This document shows, piece by piece, positions 1-8,212 of a stretch of 64,000 nt of DNA. The notes below the pieces were generated by a model, which had not been told where the DNA came from, made no database searches, and was given only the letters and a program-made list of their open reading frames with translations. Numbering within the stretch: position 1 is the stretch's first letter; each line of letters begins with the position of its first letter. Both the position numbers and the translations under genes were made by a program. This DNA comes from an uncultured Pseudomonadales bacterium (GTDB taxonomy: Bacteria > Pseudomonadota > Gammaproteobacteria > Pseudomonadales > Azotimanducaceae), in NCBI GenBank assembly GCA_958296025.1, contig OY282430.1, forward strand, positions 3,772,477 to 3,836,476, written 5' to 3'.

Positions 1-1248
1 GGCGTGGATCCGGTCAGCCGCCGGGAATTGTGGGCCATGGTTCAGGAGATGGCCGGGGAGGGCATGGCCGTGGTCTGGGCCACGGCCTATCTGGACGAAG
101 CGGAGCGCTGCGATGAGGTGCTGCTGCTGAAGGCCGGTGAACTGATCTACAGCGGCGCCCCTGGGAAACTCACTGCGCAGCTGCAGGGCCGCAGCTACCT
201 CGTTTCCCATTTGGCCGGCGACCGCCGCGAATTCCTCACCCAAGCCTTGGACTCGAAAGCGGTGCGCGACGGCGTCATTCAGGGCGGGTCGGTGCGCTTG
301 GTGCTGGCGGCGGAGGCCGGCCCCAGCGCCATCGAGCCCTTGGTGCAGGCCGCCCGGGGGCGGATCGCGGCGACGCCGCCCCGCTTTGAGGACGCCTTCA
401 TCGATCTGTTGGGCGGCAATCCGTCCGGGCGCTCCGCCATCGCCGAACAGATGGCGCCGCTGCCGAAAACCGAGGCGGTCCTGGTGGAATGCCGCCAACT
501 CAGCAAGCGCTTCGGCGCCTTCACCGCCACCGACCGCATCAGCTTCGCCGTGCGCCAAGGCGAAATCTTCGGTTTGCTCGGCCCCAACGGCGCCGGCAAG
601 TCCACCACGTTCAGAATGCTCTGCGGCCTGCTGAAGCCAAGCGCCGGCCGGGCCGAGGTGGCCGGCGTGGCCCTGCGCGGCTCCGGCAGCCAAGCCAAGC
701 TGATGCTCGGCTACATGGCGCAGAAGTTCTCCCTATACGGCTCCATTTCGGTGCGCCAAAATCTGGAGCTGTTTTCCGGCGTCTATGGGCTGCAGGGCAG
801 GCTGCGCCGCCGTCGCATGGCGGAAATGGTCGAGGTCTTCCACTTGCGGGAGTTCCTGGACGAATCACCGGAGCAGCTGCCCCTTGGCCACAAGCAGCGC
901 ATGGCGCTGGCCTGCGCCCTGATGCACCGGCCGCGGGTGTTGTTCCTGGACGAGCCCACCTCCGGGGTCGATCCCATCACCCGCCGGGAGTTCTGGACCC
1001 ACATCACCGGACTGGTCGGCAAGGGCGTCACCGTGCTGGTGACCACTCACTTCATGGACGAGGCCGAATACTGCGACCGGGTGGCCCTGGTCAACCGCGC
1101 CCGACTGATCGCCTTGGACTCCCCGGATGCGCTCAAGGCCCGGGTAGCCCGCACGGACCGCCCGGAACCGAGCATGGAGGACGCCTTCGTCGAACTGGTG
1201 CTGGCCCAAGGGGGCGGAGAGGGCGGAAGCCAGGAGGCGGCGGCATGA
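1..1248 (+). CDS. Tandem ABC ATPase, RbbA/YhiH-like (5' end outside window)
   Basis: Energy-coupling protein of an ABC-2 type exporter. The reading frame is open at the left edge, so the visible 416 codons start inside the first nucleotide-binding domain, at its D-loop (GVDPVSRREL). The second domain is complete (visible residues about 160-390): Walker A GPNGAGKST, Q-loop YMAQKFSLYGS, a divergent signature LPLGHKQR, Walker B VLFLDEPTSGVDP and switch histidine TTHFMDEAE. In the first domain the switch position reads ATAYLDEAE, with Ala in place of His, as I recall for RbbA-type proteins. The stop overlaps the permease start (ATGA), so the two are translationally coupled. Family assignment is firm; the substrate is unknown. 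An HlyD-like adaptor upstream would be expected for this family. Confidence 0.9.
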   Translation, partial: GVDPVSRRELWAMVQEMAGEGMAVVWATAYLDEAERCDEVLLLKAGELIYSGAPGKLTAQLQGRSYLVSHLAGDRREFLTQALDSKAVRDGVIQGGSVRLVLAAEAGPSAIEPLVQAARGRIAATPPRFEDAFIDLLGGNPSGRSAIAEQMAPLPKTEAVLVECRQLSKRFGAFTATDRISFAVRQGEIFGLLGPNGAGKSTTFRMLCGLLKPSAGRAEVAGVALRGSGSQAKLMLGYMAQKFSLYGSISVRQNLELFSGVYGLQGRLRRRRMAEMVEVFHLREFLDESPEQLPLGHKQRMALACALMHRPRVLFLDEPTSGVDPITRREFWTHITGLVGKGVTVLVTTHFMDEAEYCDRVALVNRARLIALDSPDALKARVARTDRPEPSMEDAFVELVLAQGGGEGGSQEAAA

Positions 1249-2354
1249 GCAACCGGCGGGCCAAAAGATTGGGCGCGTTGATGAACAAGGAGGCGCTACA
1301 GGTGCTGCGCGACCCTTCCTCCCTGTTGATCGCCTTCGTGATGCCGGTCGTGCTGCTGTGGCTGTTCGCCAACGCCATTTCCTTGGACATAGACGACGTG
1401 CGCTTCGGGGTGGTGCTCGAGGGGAACGGCCAGGCCGCCCGGGAACTAGCCGCCGCCTATGCGGCCACGCCCTATTTTCGTGTGACTCCGGCGCGGGATC
1501 GGCGGGAGCTGGATTCTTTGCTGGGCGCCGGCAAGTTGAAGGGCTATGTGGTCATTCCAGCTCATTTCGACCGGGCGTTGGATGCCGCGAACGGCGTTCC
1601 GCAAATCCAGATCATCACCGACGCCACCGAACCCAACACCGCTAAGCTCGTCGGCGGTTACGCCCAAGGGGTGCTTAACGCCTGGTGGCGGGGGCGGTCC
1701 ACCGCCGGGCGCATCGAAGTGCAGCAACGCTTCTGGTACAACCCGGAATTGAACAGCCAACAAGTTCTGATTCCCGGGGGCATCGCCATCATCATGACGA
1801 TGGTGGGAACGCTGCTGACCGCCTTGGTCGTTAGCCGAGAGTGGGAACGCGGCACCATGGAGGCCATGATGTCCACCCCGGTCAGCATGGCGGAACTGCT
1901 GGCCGGCAAGCTGACCCCATACTTTCTGTTGGGAATGCTGGCCAACCTGATCTGCACCTTCATGGCGGTGGCGGTTTACGGCGTGCCGTTGCGCGGCTCC
2001 TTGGCGGCGCTGATGGCGGTCAGCACCGTTTTCCTCATGCCGGCCCTCGGCCAAGGCCTGCTGATTTCCACCTTGACGAAAAGCCAGTTTACGGCGGCGC
2101 AGGCCGCCTTATTCGCCGGCTTCATGCCAGCACTGATCCTGTCCGGCTATCTGTTCGAGATTGACGCCATGCCGGCTTGGCTGCAAGCCATCACCCATGC
2201 GGTGCCCGCCCGGCATTACGTTCCCTCCTTGCAGTCGATATTTTTGGCTGGGGACCTGTGGCCGCAAATACTCCGCAACATGGCGGCGCTGCTGGCCCTG
2301 GGCTTGGTGTTCTTTGGCCTGACGTTGCGTCAGGTGCGCAAAAGTCTGGACTGA
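1245..2354 (+). CDS. ABC-2 type permease (YhhJ/YbhR-like)
   Basis: Membrane subunit of the exporter powered by the preceding ATPase. The start ATG at 1245 overlaps the ATPase stop; the frame is open further upstream but that part only shadows the ATPase gene. The 369-residue product has one N-terminal membrane segment (about residues 28-48), a periplasmic domain of roughly 130 residues, then about five membrane segments from residue 170 on. The motif VSREWERGTMEAMMSTPV is characteristic of ABC-2 permeases. It ends RQVRKSLD at the cytoplasmic side. Exporters of this kind move drugs or other hydrophobic compounds; nothing here identifies the cargo. Confidence 0.9.
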   Translation: MSNRRAKRLGALMNKEALQVLRDPSSLLIAFVMPVVLLWLFANAISLDIDDVRFGVVLEGNGQAARELAAAYAATPYFRVTPARDRRELDSLLGAGKLKGYVVIPAHFDRALDAANGVPQIQIITDATEPNTAKLVGGYAQGVLNAWWRGRSTAGRIEVQQRFWYNPELNSQQVLIPGGIAIIMTMVGTLLTALVVSREWERGTMEAMMSTPVSMAELLAGKLTPYFLLGMLANLICTFMAVAVYGVPLRGSLAALMAVSTVFLMPALGQGLLISTLTKSQFTAAQAALFAGFMPALILSGYLFEIDAMPAWLQAITHAVPARHYVPSLQSIFLAGDLWPQILRNMAALLALGLVFFGLTLRQVRKSLD

Positions 2355-2399
2355 TGTGGCGCCGCCTGCCGTGGCGAAGCGCTTGATTCCGCCTATCGA

Positions 2400-2930
2400 T
2401 CAAGCAGGGTCAAAGACCCGTTTGAAGCGCTTGGTTTTGCCTCGGCGGGGGTTGATGGTGACGGACATCAGCAGCCTTCCGTCCCCACCGACCTGCAAGG
2501 TGCGCTGGACACGGCGGGTGGTGGACTCATAGTTGGACGTCAGCTTGCGGCTGGTCCACTGGCTGCGCATGCCGCGGTACGAGCCGGGCTTTAGCGTTTC
2601 GCTGCCAACGCCTGCATAGGTGAGCAGCAGGCCTTCATCCAAGTGCTCAATGGTGAAGGACTGGCAGCGCAGCATCTTTGGATTGGCGGGGTTTCCGGTC
2701 TGCGCTTGCTGCCCCGGCCCACCCACCGGCACGGGGACGCCGCCCACCGTAACGCTGGTGCTGACCCGCCCATCGAGCCCCTCCCACCAAGAGGTTTTGG
2801 AGTTATCCGGCTGCACCGCTTCGGTGCGCTCGACGTTGAGGCGCCAAGCGCCGACAAGATCCAGGCCATCGGCGTTGGCGAAAGAGGCGAGACCGAGGCA
2901 CAGAACAGTGGCGAAGGCGCGGTGGATCAT
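2400..2930 (-). CDS. Secreted protein of unknown function
   Basis: 176 residues with a clear signal peptide (MIHRAFATVLCLGLASFANA, cleavage likely after ANA) and a small, mostly polar, beta-rich mature part. I do not recognise a domain. The C-terminal half resembles the lipoprotein gene at 5881-6432: both have a D-L-x-G-x-W segment soon after the signal, then a T/S-x-x-I-E strand, a G-x-Y-R element, a W, and end with a basic strand followed by R-x-F-D. The two are probably paralogues flanking the alpha-E/ATP-grasp genes. It converges with the ABC-2 permease, 45 bases away. No strong ribosome binding site is visible. Confidence 0.65.
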   Translation of the reverse strand: MIHRAFATVLCLGLASFANADGLDLVGAWRLNVERTEAVQPDNSKTSWWEGLDGRVSTSVTVGGVPVPVGGPGQQAQTGNPANPKMLRCQSFTIEHLDEGLLLTYAGVGSETLKPGSYRGMRSQWTSRKLTSNYESTTRRVQRTLQVGGDGRLLMSVTINPRRGKTKRFKRVFDPA

Positions 2931-2993
2931 GTTGGGAGTCTAGCACGGGACGCCGCCGCAATCGGAAATCTGCGCCTTGGCGCTAGCGCACCG

Positions 2994-3016
2994 TAGAGCC
3001 CGTTAACACTATTTGG
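2994..3016 (+). repeat. GTTAAC-centred dispersed motif, copy 1
   Basis: TAGAGCCCGTTAACACTATT lies between two minus-strand genes. It matches the copy at 25318 through GTTAACACTAT and, less well, the copies at 8159 and 24171. Its nature is unknown; it could be a relic of a small mobile element or a short dispersed palindrome. Confidence 0.5.
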
Positions 3017-3054
3017 ATTGGCCTAAGCGAGCGATTTTGAAGTCCGCTATCGCT

Positions 3055-3993
3055 TCATCCGGCCCTAAACCAAGTCTGTTCGATGGCCTCGTGCAGTTCG
3101 CCGAGGCGCACCTGGCAGTCGTTGACGAAGCGGTGCAGGGAATCGCCCTCGAGGCTGCCCAAATCGGCGGCGCTTAGCTCCTGCAGGGCACGGTTGCAGG
3201 CGCGCAGCGGCAAGTCGTTGCGCGGCAGGGAGCGAATGAGGCGGCGCAGCGCCTCCAGGCAATAGCCGTAGGAGCGGGGCAGGTCCGGGTTGCACAGCAG
3301 GAACTCCAACACCAGCGGACGGGTCACCGGCGCCCCATTGGCGGCATGGTAGGACTGCCGGGCGAACAGGGAAACCAACACGCTGCGCCATTGAATTTCC
3401 CGGAACGGCGCAAGGTCATGACCCGGCGGCAAGAGGCTTGTTGAGCGCACGTCGATGATGCGGGTGGTCATGTCGCCCCGTTCGATGCGGCTGCCCATAC
3501 GCAGGAACTGCCAGGATGCGTCATGCAGCATGTGCTGGGAAAGAAATCCCTCCAGACGTTGCGCCCTCAGGCAGACGCCGTCCAAAGCGGCGCGGCGCTT
3601 CACCCGGGACAGATTGGGCGTTAATTCCGAATGGGCGAATTCATGCAGGTCATTGATGTACTCGAAGGTGACCCTCGGCATCGCCTCGCGCACGGTTCTG
3701 GCGTTTTCCCGGGCCGCGGACAGGGCGTTGGTGATGGAGCAAGGATGGCGGCTGTCGCAGGTCAAAAAGCGGCACACGTTGCGCTCCGACGCCTTGCCGT
3801 AGAGCGAATCGAACAGATCCACGGTGTCGGTGATGTGGATCAAGGGACGCCACCCCAAGGGCAGACGCACCGGCATGTCCATCAACAGGCTGGCATTGAC
3901 CATGATCAGGCGGGCGGTGCTCTCAGCCCGTTCCACCTGGCGGCCCAGCCAGTAGATGCGCTCGGCGGCCCGGGAAAGCAGGCCGCGCTTCAT
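3055..3993 (-). CDS. Alpha-E domain protein (DUF403 family)
   Basis: 312 residues, all alpha, opening with MKRGLLSRAAERIYWLGRQV, the hallmark N-terminus of the alpha-E family (normally about 310 residues, so this is full length). Members are almost always encoded next to a circularly permuted ATP-grasp protein, as here: the ATP-grasp gene ends 55 bases upstream on the same strand. Comparative-genomics work has linked such pairs to formation of peptide or amide bonds in small peptides, but the product is unknown for most. Cytoplasmic; no signal or membrane segment. The usual transglutaminase-like third partner is not present in the window. Confidence 0.9.
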   Translation of the reverse strand: MKRGLLSRAAERIYWLGRQVERAESTARLIMVNASLLMDMPVRLPLGWRPLIHITDTVDLFDSLYGKASERNVCRFLTCDSRHPCSITNALSAARENARTVREAMPRVTFEYINDLHEFAHSELTPNLSRVKRRAALDGVCLRAQRLEGFLSQHMLHDASWQFLRMGSRIERGDMTTRIIDVRSTSLLPPGHDLAPFREIQWRSVLVSLFARQSYHAANGAPVTRPLVLEFLLCNPDLPRSYGYCLEALRRLIRSLPRNDLPLRACNRALQELSAADLGSLEGDSLHRFVNDCQVRLGELHEAIEQTWFRAG

Positions 3994-4048
3994 CGCCGCC
4001 GCCCCTCGTGGGCGTCAAAAAAGAGGAGTGCCGCCATGCCCGCCACTT

Positions 4049-5503
4049 TTAATCCACCACCCAAGTGTCCTTGCTGCCACCGCCTTGGGAGGAGTTCACC
4101 ACCATGGAGCCTTTCTTCAACGCCACCCGGGTCAGCCCGCCCATGGTCACATAGGTTTCGGCGCCGGAGAGAATGAAAGGCCGAAGGTCCAGGTGGCGCG
4201 GCTGCATGCGCTGACCGCTGCCGACGGGACCGACCAAGGTGGGCGCCGAAGACAGGGTGAGCATGGGCTGCGCCATGTAGTTGCGGGGGTTGGCCCGCAC
4301 TTCCTTGGCGAAGGCGTTGCGCTCCTGCACGCTGGCGGCCGGTCCCATCAACATGCCGTAGCCCCCGGATTCGTTGGCCGGCTTGACCACCAGCTTGTCC
4401 AGGTTGTCCAGCACATATTCAAGGCTCTCATTCTCCACGCAACGGTAGGAAGGCACGTTGTTGAGAATGGGCTTTTCGCCCAGATAGTAGCGCACCAGAT
4501 CCGGCACGAAGGTGTAGATCACCTTGTCGTCCGCCACGCCGCAGCCCGGGGCGTTGGCCAAGGCGACGTTGCCGGCCTGCCAAGCCCGCATCAGGCCGGG
4601 AGCGCCCAATACCGAATCCGGGTTGAAGACGGACGGATCCAGGAACAGATCGTCGATGCGCCGGTAGATCACATCGACGCGCACCCGGCCGGCGATGGTC
4701 TGCATGTAAACGCAGTCATCCTTGCCCACCATCAGATCCGCGCCCTCCACCAAGTCCGCCCCCATGGCGTAGGCTAGGTAGGCGTGCTCGAAGTAGGCGG
4801 AGTTGTGGATGCCCGGCGTCAGCACCACGATGCGCGGCGAACTGCGCCCCTCCGGCGCCAAGGAGCGCAAGCAGGCGGCCAGCCGCTGCGGGTAGTCATC
4901 GACGGAGTGGATGACGTACTTGTCGAACAACTCGGGAAACACCCGCTTCATCACGGCGCGGTTCTCCAGCATGTAGGAGACGCCGGAAGGCACCCGCAGG
5001 TTGTCCTCCAAAACGTAGAGGGCGCCGTCCTTGTCACGCACCAAGTCCGTGCCGCAGACGTGCGCCCAAACGCCGTGGGGCGGGTCGATGCCCACACAAC
5101 GCGGGCGGAACTCCCGGGACTTCTCAATGTAGCGGGCGGGCACCACCCCGTCGCGCAGCACCCGCTGACTGTGGTAGATGTCGTTGATGAAGGCGTTCAA
5201 CGCCCGCACCCGCTGGGTCAGCCCCTTGGCGATGGCGTCCCACTGCCGCTTTTGGATCAAGCGGGGCACGATGTCAAAGGGCCAAGCCCGGTCCGTGCTC
5301 GCCGCATCGGGGCCGCTATAGACGGTGAAAGTGATGCCCATGGAGCGAACGGCCAGCTCGGCGGCGTCTTGGCGCTCCTTCAGATCCTCGTCCTTCAACC
5401 GGGACAGCGCCCGCAGCAACGGCCCGGCACCGGGCCGCGCCTTGCCGGCGGGGGATACCAGCTCATCCCAAACCCCGGCTGCGTGGTATTTCTTCCAGTC
5501 GAT
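4049..5503 (-). CDS. Circularly permuted ATP-grasp protein (DUF404/DUF407), probably ATC start
   Basis: Predicted ATP-dependent carboxylate-amine/thiol ligase working with the alpha-E protein. Family features include the N-terminal W-x-x-Y...F/W-D-E-L segment, GITFTVYSG, the IPAR-like VVPARYIEKS, the loop HGVWAHVCGTDLVRDKDG and GGYGMLMGPAAS. The frame runs up to a GTG at 5650, but homology begins at IDWKKYH and there is no ATG, GTG or TTG between. An ATC codon at 5503 sits five bases after GGGAGG and gives 484 residues, close to the usual length; I therefore prefer this non-canonical start. The alternative is the GTG at 5650 with a 49-residue unrelated extension. The end of the protein matches the family. 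Confidence 0.8.
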   Translation of the reverse strand: MDWKKYHAAGVWDELVSPAGKARPGAGPLLRALSRLKDEDLKERQDAAELAVRSMGITFTVYSGPDAASTDRAWPFDIVPRLIQKRQWDAIAKGLTQRVRALNAFINDIYHSQRVLRDGVVPARYIEKSREFRPRCVGIDPPHGVWAHVCGTDLVRDKDGALYVLEDNLRVPSGVSYMLENRAVMKRVFPELFDKYVIHSVDDYPQRLAACLRSLAPEGRSSPRIVVLTPGIHNSAYFEHAYLAYAMGADLVEGADLMVGKDDCVYMQTIAGRVRVDVIYRRIDDLFLDPSVFNPDSVLGAPGLMRAWQAGNVALANAPGCGVADDKVIYTFVPDLVRYYLGEKPILNNVPSYRCVENESLEYVLDNLDKLVVKPANESGGYGMLMGPAASVQERNAFAKEVRANPRNYMAQPMLTLSSAPTLVGPVGSGQRMQPRHLDLRPFILSGAETYVTMGGLTRVALKKGSMVVNSSQGGGSKDTWVVD

Positions 5504-5666
5504 GGCCGCCTCCCATCGCCGCTGCTGAAATGGGCGATGGCCAAAGATTATGCAATTTGCGCCGCGGACGCGAGTGGTTTGAGGCGGCTGCCGCTTGGCG
5601 CACGAGGCGGGGGCTGAAGAATGAGGCCCGGCTTGGCGCAGCCGGGACACTGCAAAGATGGTGAAT

Positions 5667-5743
5667 TGGCTCCGCCTGCTGGGCTCGAACCAGCGACCCG
5701 CTGATTAACAGTCAGCTGCTCTACCAAACTGAGCTAAGGCGGA
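5667..5743 (-). tRNA. tRNA-Asn(GTT)
   Basis: Read on the minus strand, a full cloverleaf folds: acceptor stem TCCGCCT/AGGCGGA, D-arm containing AGCTCAG...GGTAGAGC, anticodon stem GCTGA/TCAGC with loop CTGTTAA (anticodon GTT), and T-arm GCTGGTTCGAGCCCAGC. A discriminator G and an encoded CCA end follow (5669-5667). It lies between the lipoprotein gene and the ATP-grasp gene on the same strand. Confidence 0.97.
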
Positions 5744-5880
5744 ACAACCCCGCCGGGTTTTGGCGCCCAAGCCGGCAGGGGACGCCGAGTTTATCGCCCT
5801 GACGCGGAAACGCAAGGCGACAATGACGAATTCGCGGCTGCAAAAATCCCAAACGCCGACGACCTGGGCGGCGGACCGCC

Positions 5881-6432
5881 CTAGTTTGCAGACACCCGGT
5901 CGAAGGTGCGTATCAGGTTCAAGCCGCTGCCGCCGGACTTCACCTCGACGGTCACGGTCATCTTGCGGCCGTCGTCGCTCAAACGCAGGGTTTCCCGGGC
6001 GGATGCATCGGATGCCTTGGATGAGATGACCAAGCTGCTGTCCAGCCAGCCGGCGGACACCTCCCATGGACCCCGCTTGCGCTCCCCCCAAGAGACGTCT
6101 CGGTAGGTGCCGTTCTCGTAGCGGATGCCCATGGAGCGCCGGTCCTGCTCTATGATCATGGACTTGGAATGGAGTACCGGAAAGTCCTCAACCACAAAGG
6201 CCAACATATTCCACCTTGCGCCGCCGCCCCGTCGGCCGGCGCCCAGCAATCCACGATCGGCTTGCGCCTGTAGGCGCCTAGGATCCGGCGGTGGGTCGCT
6301 TAAGGCTTCACGCAGCACCCAATGACCGTTTAGGTCGAAGGCCGAAGGCACCTCCGGGTCAAGGGGGACGCCGCCGCATCCGCTAAGCGCCGTCAGCAGG
6401 GCAAGCACCGCCAACAGGCGGATTTCGTACAT
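5881..6432 (-). CDS. Small lipoprotein of unknown function
   Basis: 183 residues from ATG 6432, chosen because GGGAG lies seven bases upstream and because it starts a lipoprotein signal peptide (MYEIRLLAVLALLTALSGC, lipobox LSGC). The frame stays open for 43 more codons upstream without signal-like content. The mature part is about 165 polar residues with a glycine/arginine-rich stretch near residues 60-70 and predicted beta strands. It resembles the secreted protein at 2400-2930 in order of motifs and in its C-terminal strand ending R-T-F-D. Probably exported and membrane-anchored; no known domain recognised. Confidence 0.75.
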   Translation of the reverse strand: MYEIRLLAVLALLTALSGCGGVPLDPEVPSAFDLNGHWVLREALSDPPPDPRRLQAQADRGLLGAGRRGGGARWNMLAFVVEDFPVLHSKSMIIEQDRRSMGIRYENGTYRDVSWGERKRGPWEVSAGWLDSSLVISSKASDASARETLRLSDDGRKMTVTVEVKSGGSGLNLIRTFDRVSAN

Positions 6433-6662
6433 GGATGTTCTCCCGGTGGTTCCCACGGGGTGGTTACTATGACGGAAAACTGATGTGGATGCATGTCCGC
6501 CGCAAGGTTTACGGCGGGACAAGCGGATGGCGGACCTGGTGGGCGGCGGCGCTTCGCACAACCCTTGCTAGTTGAGCTATGGTGGGCGGCCTAAGCTGCG
6601 CTGCCAGTGGCCCGTCCCCCGAAAGCCCTACGCGCCAGGGCTGACGCCAGCGCGAACAAGTC

Positions 6663-8162
6663 ATGTCGGAACACACACCAGCAGCCTTCGTCACGACCGC
6701 CAAAATGGGCGCAAAGCATCTGTTTCAGATGTTGCTGCTGATGGTGCTGTTGACCCCGCTTGCGCCCGTGCAGGCGGACCAGCTGCCGACGGCCTTTTCC
6801 CGAACTTGGTGCGCCTACGAAACGCAGAATTTCACTCTCGTGACGGATTGGCCGCGCCGCCGCGCCCTTTCCGACATCAAGCGGTTCAACAGGTTTCGGC
6901 AACTGTTCCATGCGCTTTTTCCGACGGCCCAGGAACAAACTGGGCTGCCCCTGCGCATGCTGGTCCTTCGCCGCGCCCGGGACTTCCACCAACTCACGGG
7001 CACAACGGCCTTCGCCGGCATAACCGTGCCCTCGTTGCGAGCCTACCAACTATTGATCGGCCCCGACCAAGGCCACACGCGCAGGGACATCGGCCTGCAC
7101 GAATACGCCCACTACCTGCTGCGCAACCGAACGGATTGGAACTACCCGATCTGGTACGAGGAAGGATTAGCCAGCTACCTGAGCGCAGTGCGGTTCGACC
7201 GCCGGCCGCCTAAACTCGGCGTTTTGGATCGCAAGCTGCGCAAGGCGCCCGGAAACCGGTTCCCCATCAGCTACGAGGAAGTGGTGGCGGCAACCAACCT
7301 TTTGGGCTGGTCCACGGCCAAGTTGACCGCGTTCTACGAAAGATCTTGGCTATTGGTGCATTTCATCAGGCTGGGGCACTTCCTAGGCTACCCGGACTTG
7401 CGCAGCGCCTTGGCCGGTTATTTGGCGAAGCCGCAGCGCGACTTCGCCGCTGCCTTCCGACTTGGGCCGACGGCGGCAGGCGAACTGGTGGAGCGGTATC
7501 GACGCCAGCCATCCCTCCAAGTCGAAACTGTCTCCTTGCCGAAACCAAAACCCGAAGCCGTGCGGCGACGCTGTTTCGACGCCGTGGAGAGCCGTCTGCA
7601 TCTGGCCATCAGCATCCTCGATGTCAATCCCGCGTTGGCCGCCGACGTGCTGGCCGCAACCCAAGGGGCGGCCAACGCGGAACGCCTGACCGCCCTGTCG
7701 ATGGCGCTGACCAAATTGGACCCCGAGCGGGCGGCGGCGGTGGCGGATCAAGCGCTGCGCCACGACCCGAACCATCTCGGCGCCATCGTGCAGCAGGCAA
7801 CCCTTAAGGTGTGGCGCTGCGCCCTTTCCAGCGACCCTGACTGCATGGCCAACTGGGCCGAGGCGGTGGATCTCTATCGACGGGCTTGGGCCGGAAATCC
7901 CGATCGCTATGACGCCGCCTACGGCCTAGGCGTCGCCTATTTGCATACGGGACGCGCCTTGGAGGCCGCACGCCATCTGCGCTTCGTCTATGAAAAGATG
8001 CCCTCAATGACGCCGACGAACTTCTACTTGGGCGAAGCCTACCGCATCCTCGGCGACGAACGCGCCGCCGTGCATCTGCAAAAGGCTCGCAACTGGGCCC
8101 TCGAGCCGGTCTGGAAAGCCCGGGCCGAAGCCGCCCTTGCCCGCTTGAGGGGGCGGTACTAG
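6663..8162 (+). CDS. Exported zinc metallopeptidase-like protein with TPR-like C-terminus
   Basis: 499 residues. A signal peptide is best formed from Met15 (position 6705; GAKHLFQMLLLMVLLTPLAPVQA), so translation may start there; neither start has a good ribosome binding site. A gluzincin zinc motif HEYAH occurs at residues 146-150, with a downstream EEGLASYLS supplying the likely third ligand, as in the peptidase-MA-like group. Residues about 320-495 are helical TPR-like repeats (for example DPERAAAVADQALRHDPNH and YDAAYGLGVAYLHTGRALEAARHLR). The combination suggests a periplasmic or membrane-attached protease with a protein-binding tail. Transcribed divergently from the lipoprotein gene across 230 bases. 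The stop codon is part of the repeat at 8159. Confidence 0.8.
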   Translation: MSEHTPAAFVTTAKMGAKHLFQMLLLMVLLTPLAPVQADQLPTAFSRTWCAYETQNFTLVTDWPRRRALSDIKRFNRFRQLFHALFPTAQEQTGLPLRMLVLRRARDFHQLTGTTAFAGITVPSLRAYQLLIGPDQGHTRRDIGLHEYAHYLLRNRTDWNYPIWYEEGLASYLSAVRFDRRPPKLGVLDRKLRKAPGNRFPISYEEVVAATNLLGWSTAKLTAFYERSWLLVHFIRLGHFLGYPDLRSALAGYLAKPQRDFAAAFRLGPTAAGELVERYRRQPSLQVETVSLPKPKPEAVRRRCFDAVESRLHLAISILDVNPALAADVLAATQGAANAERLTALSMALTKLDPERAAAVADQALRHDPNHLGAIVQQATLKVWRCALSSDPDCMANWAEAVDLYRRAWAGNPDRYDAAYGLGVAYLHTGRALEAARHLRFVYEKMPSMTPTNFYLGEAYRILGDERAAVHLQKARNWALEPVWKARAEAALARLRGRY

Positions 8163-8183
8163 GGCGGTGTTAACAGACCCCAG
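8159..8183 (+). repeat. GTTAAC-centred dispersed motif, copy 2
   Basis: CTAGGGCGGTGTTAACAGAC followed by CCCAG, an imperfect palindrome like the copy at 24171 with one extra base in the left arm. It overlaps the stop codon of the metallopeptidase gene and lies 30 bases from the end of the convergent WbpM-like gene. Confidence 0.5.
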
Positions 8184-8212
8184 CCAGGGGCGAACCCCGG
8201 CGGCGCCGCTGC

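Noticed and set aside
489-1244. Upstream extension of the ABC-2 permease frame
   Set aside because: Overlaps the ABC ATPase domain in another frame and is Arg/Pro-rich; the ATG at 1245 with ATGA coupling is the sensible start.
5745-5765. AACCCCGCCGGGTTTT hairpin as a terminator near tRNA-Asn
   Set aside because: Stem is only five pairs, and no plus-strand gene precedes it; on the minus strand it lies upstream of the tRNA without a T-run.
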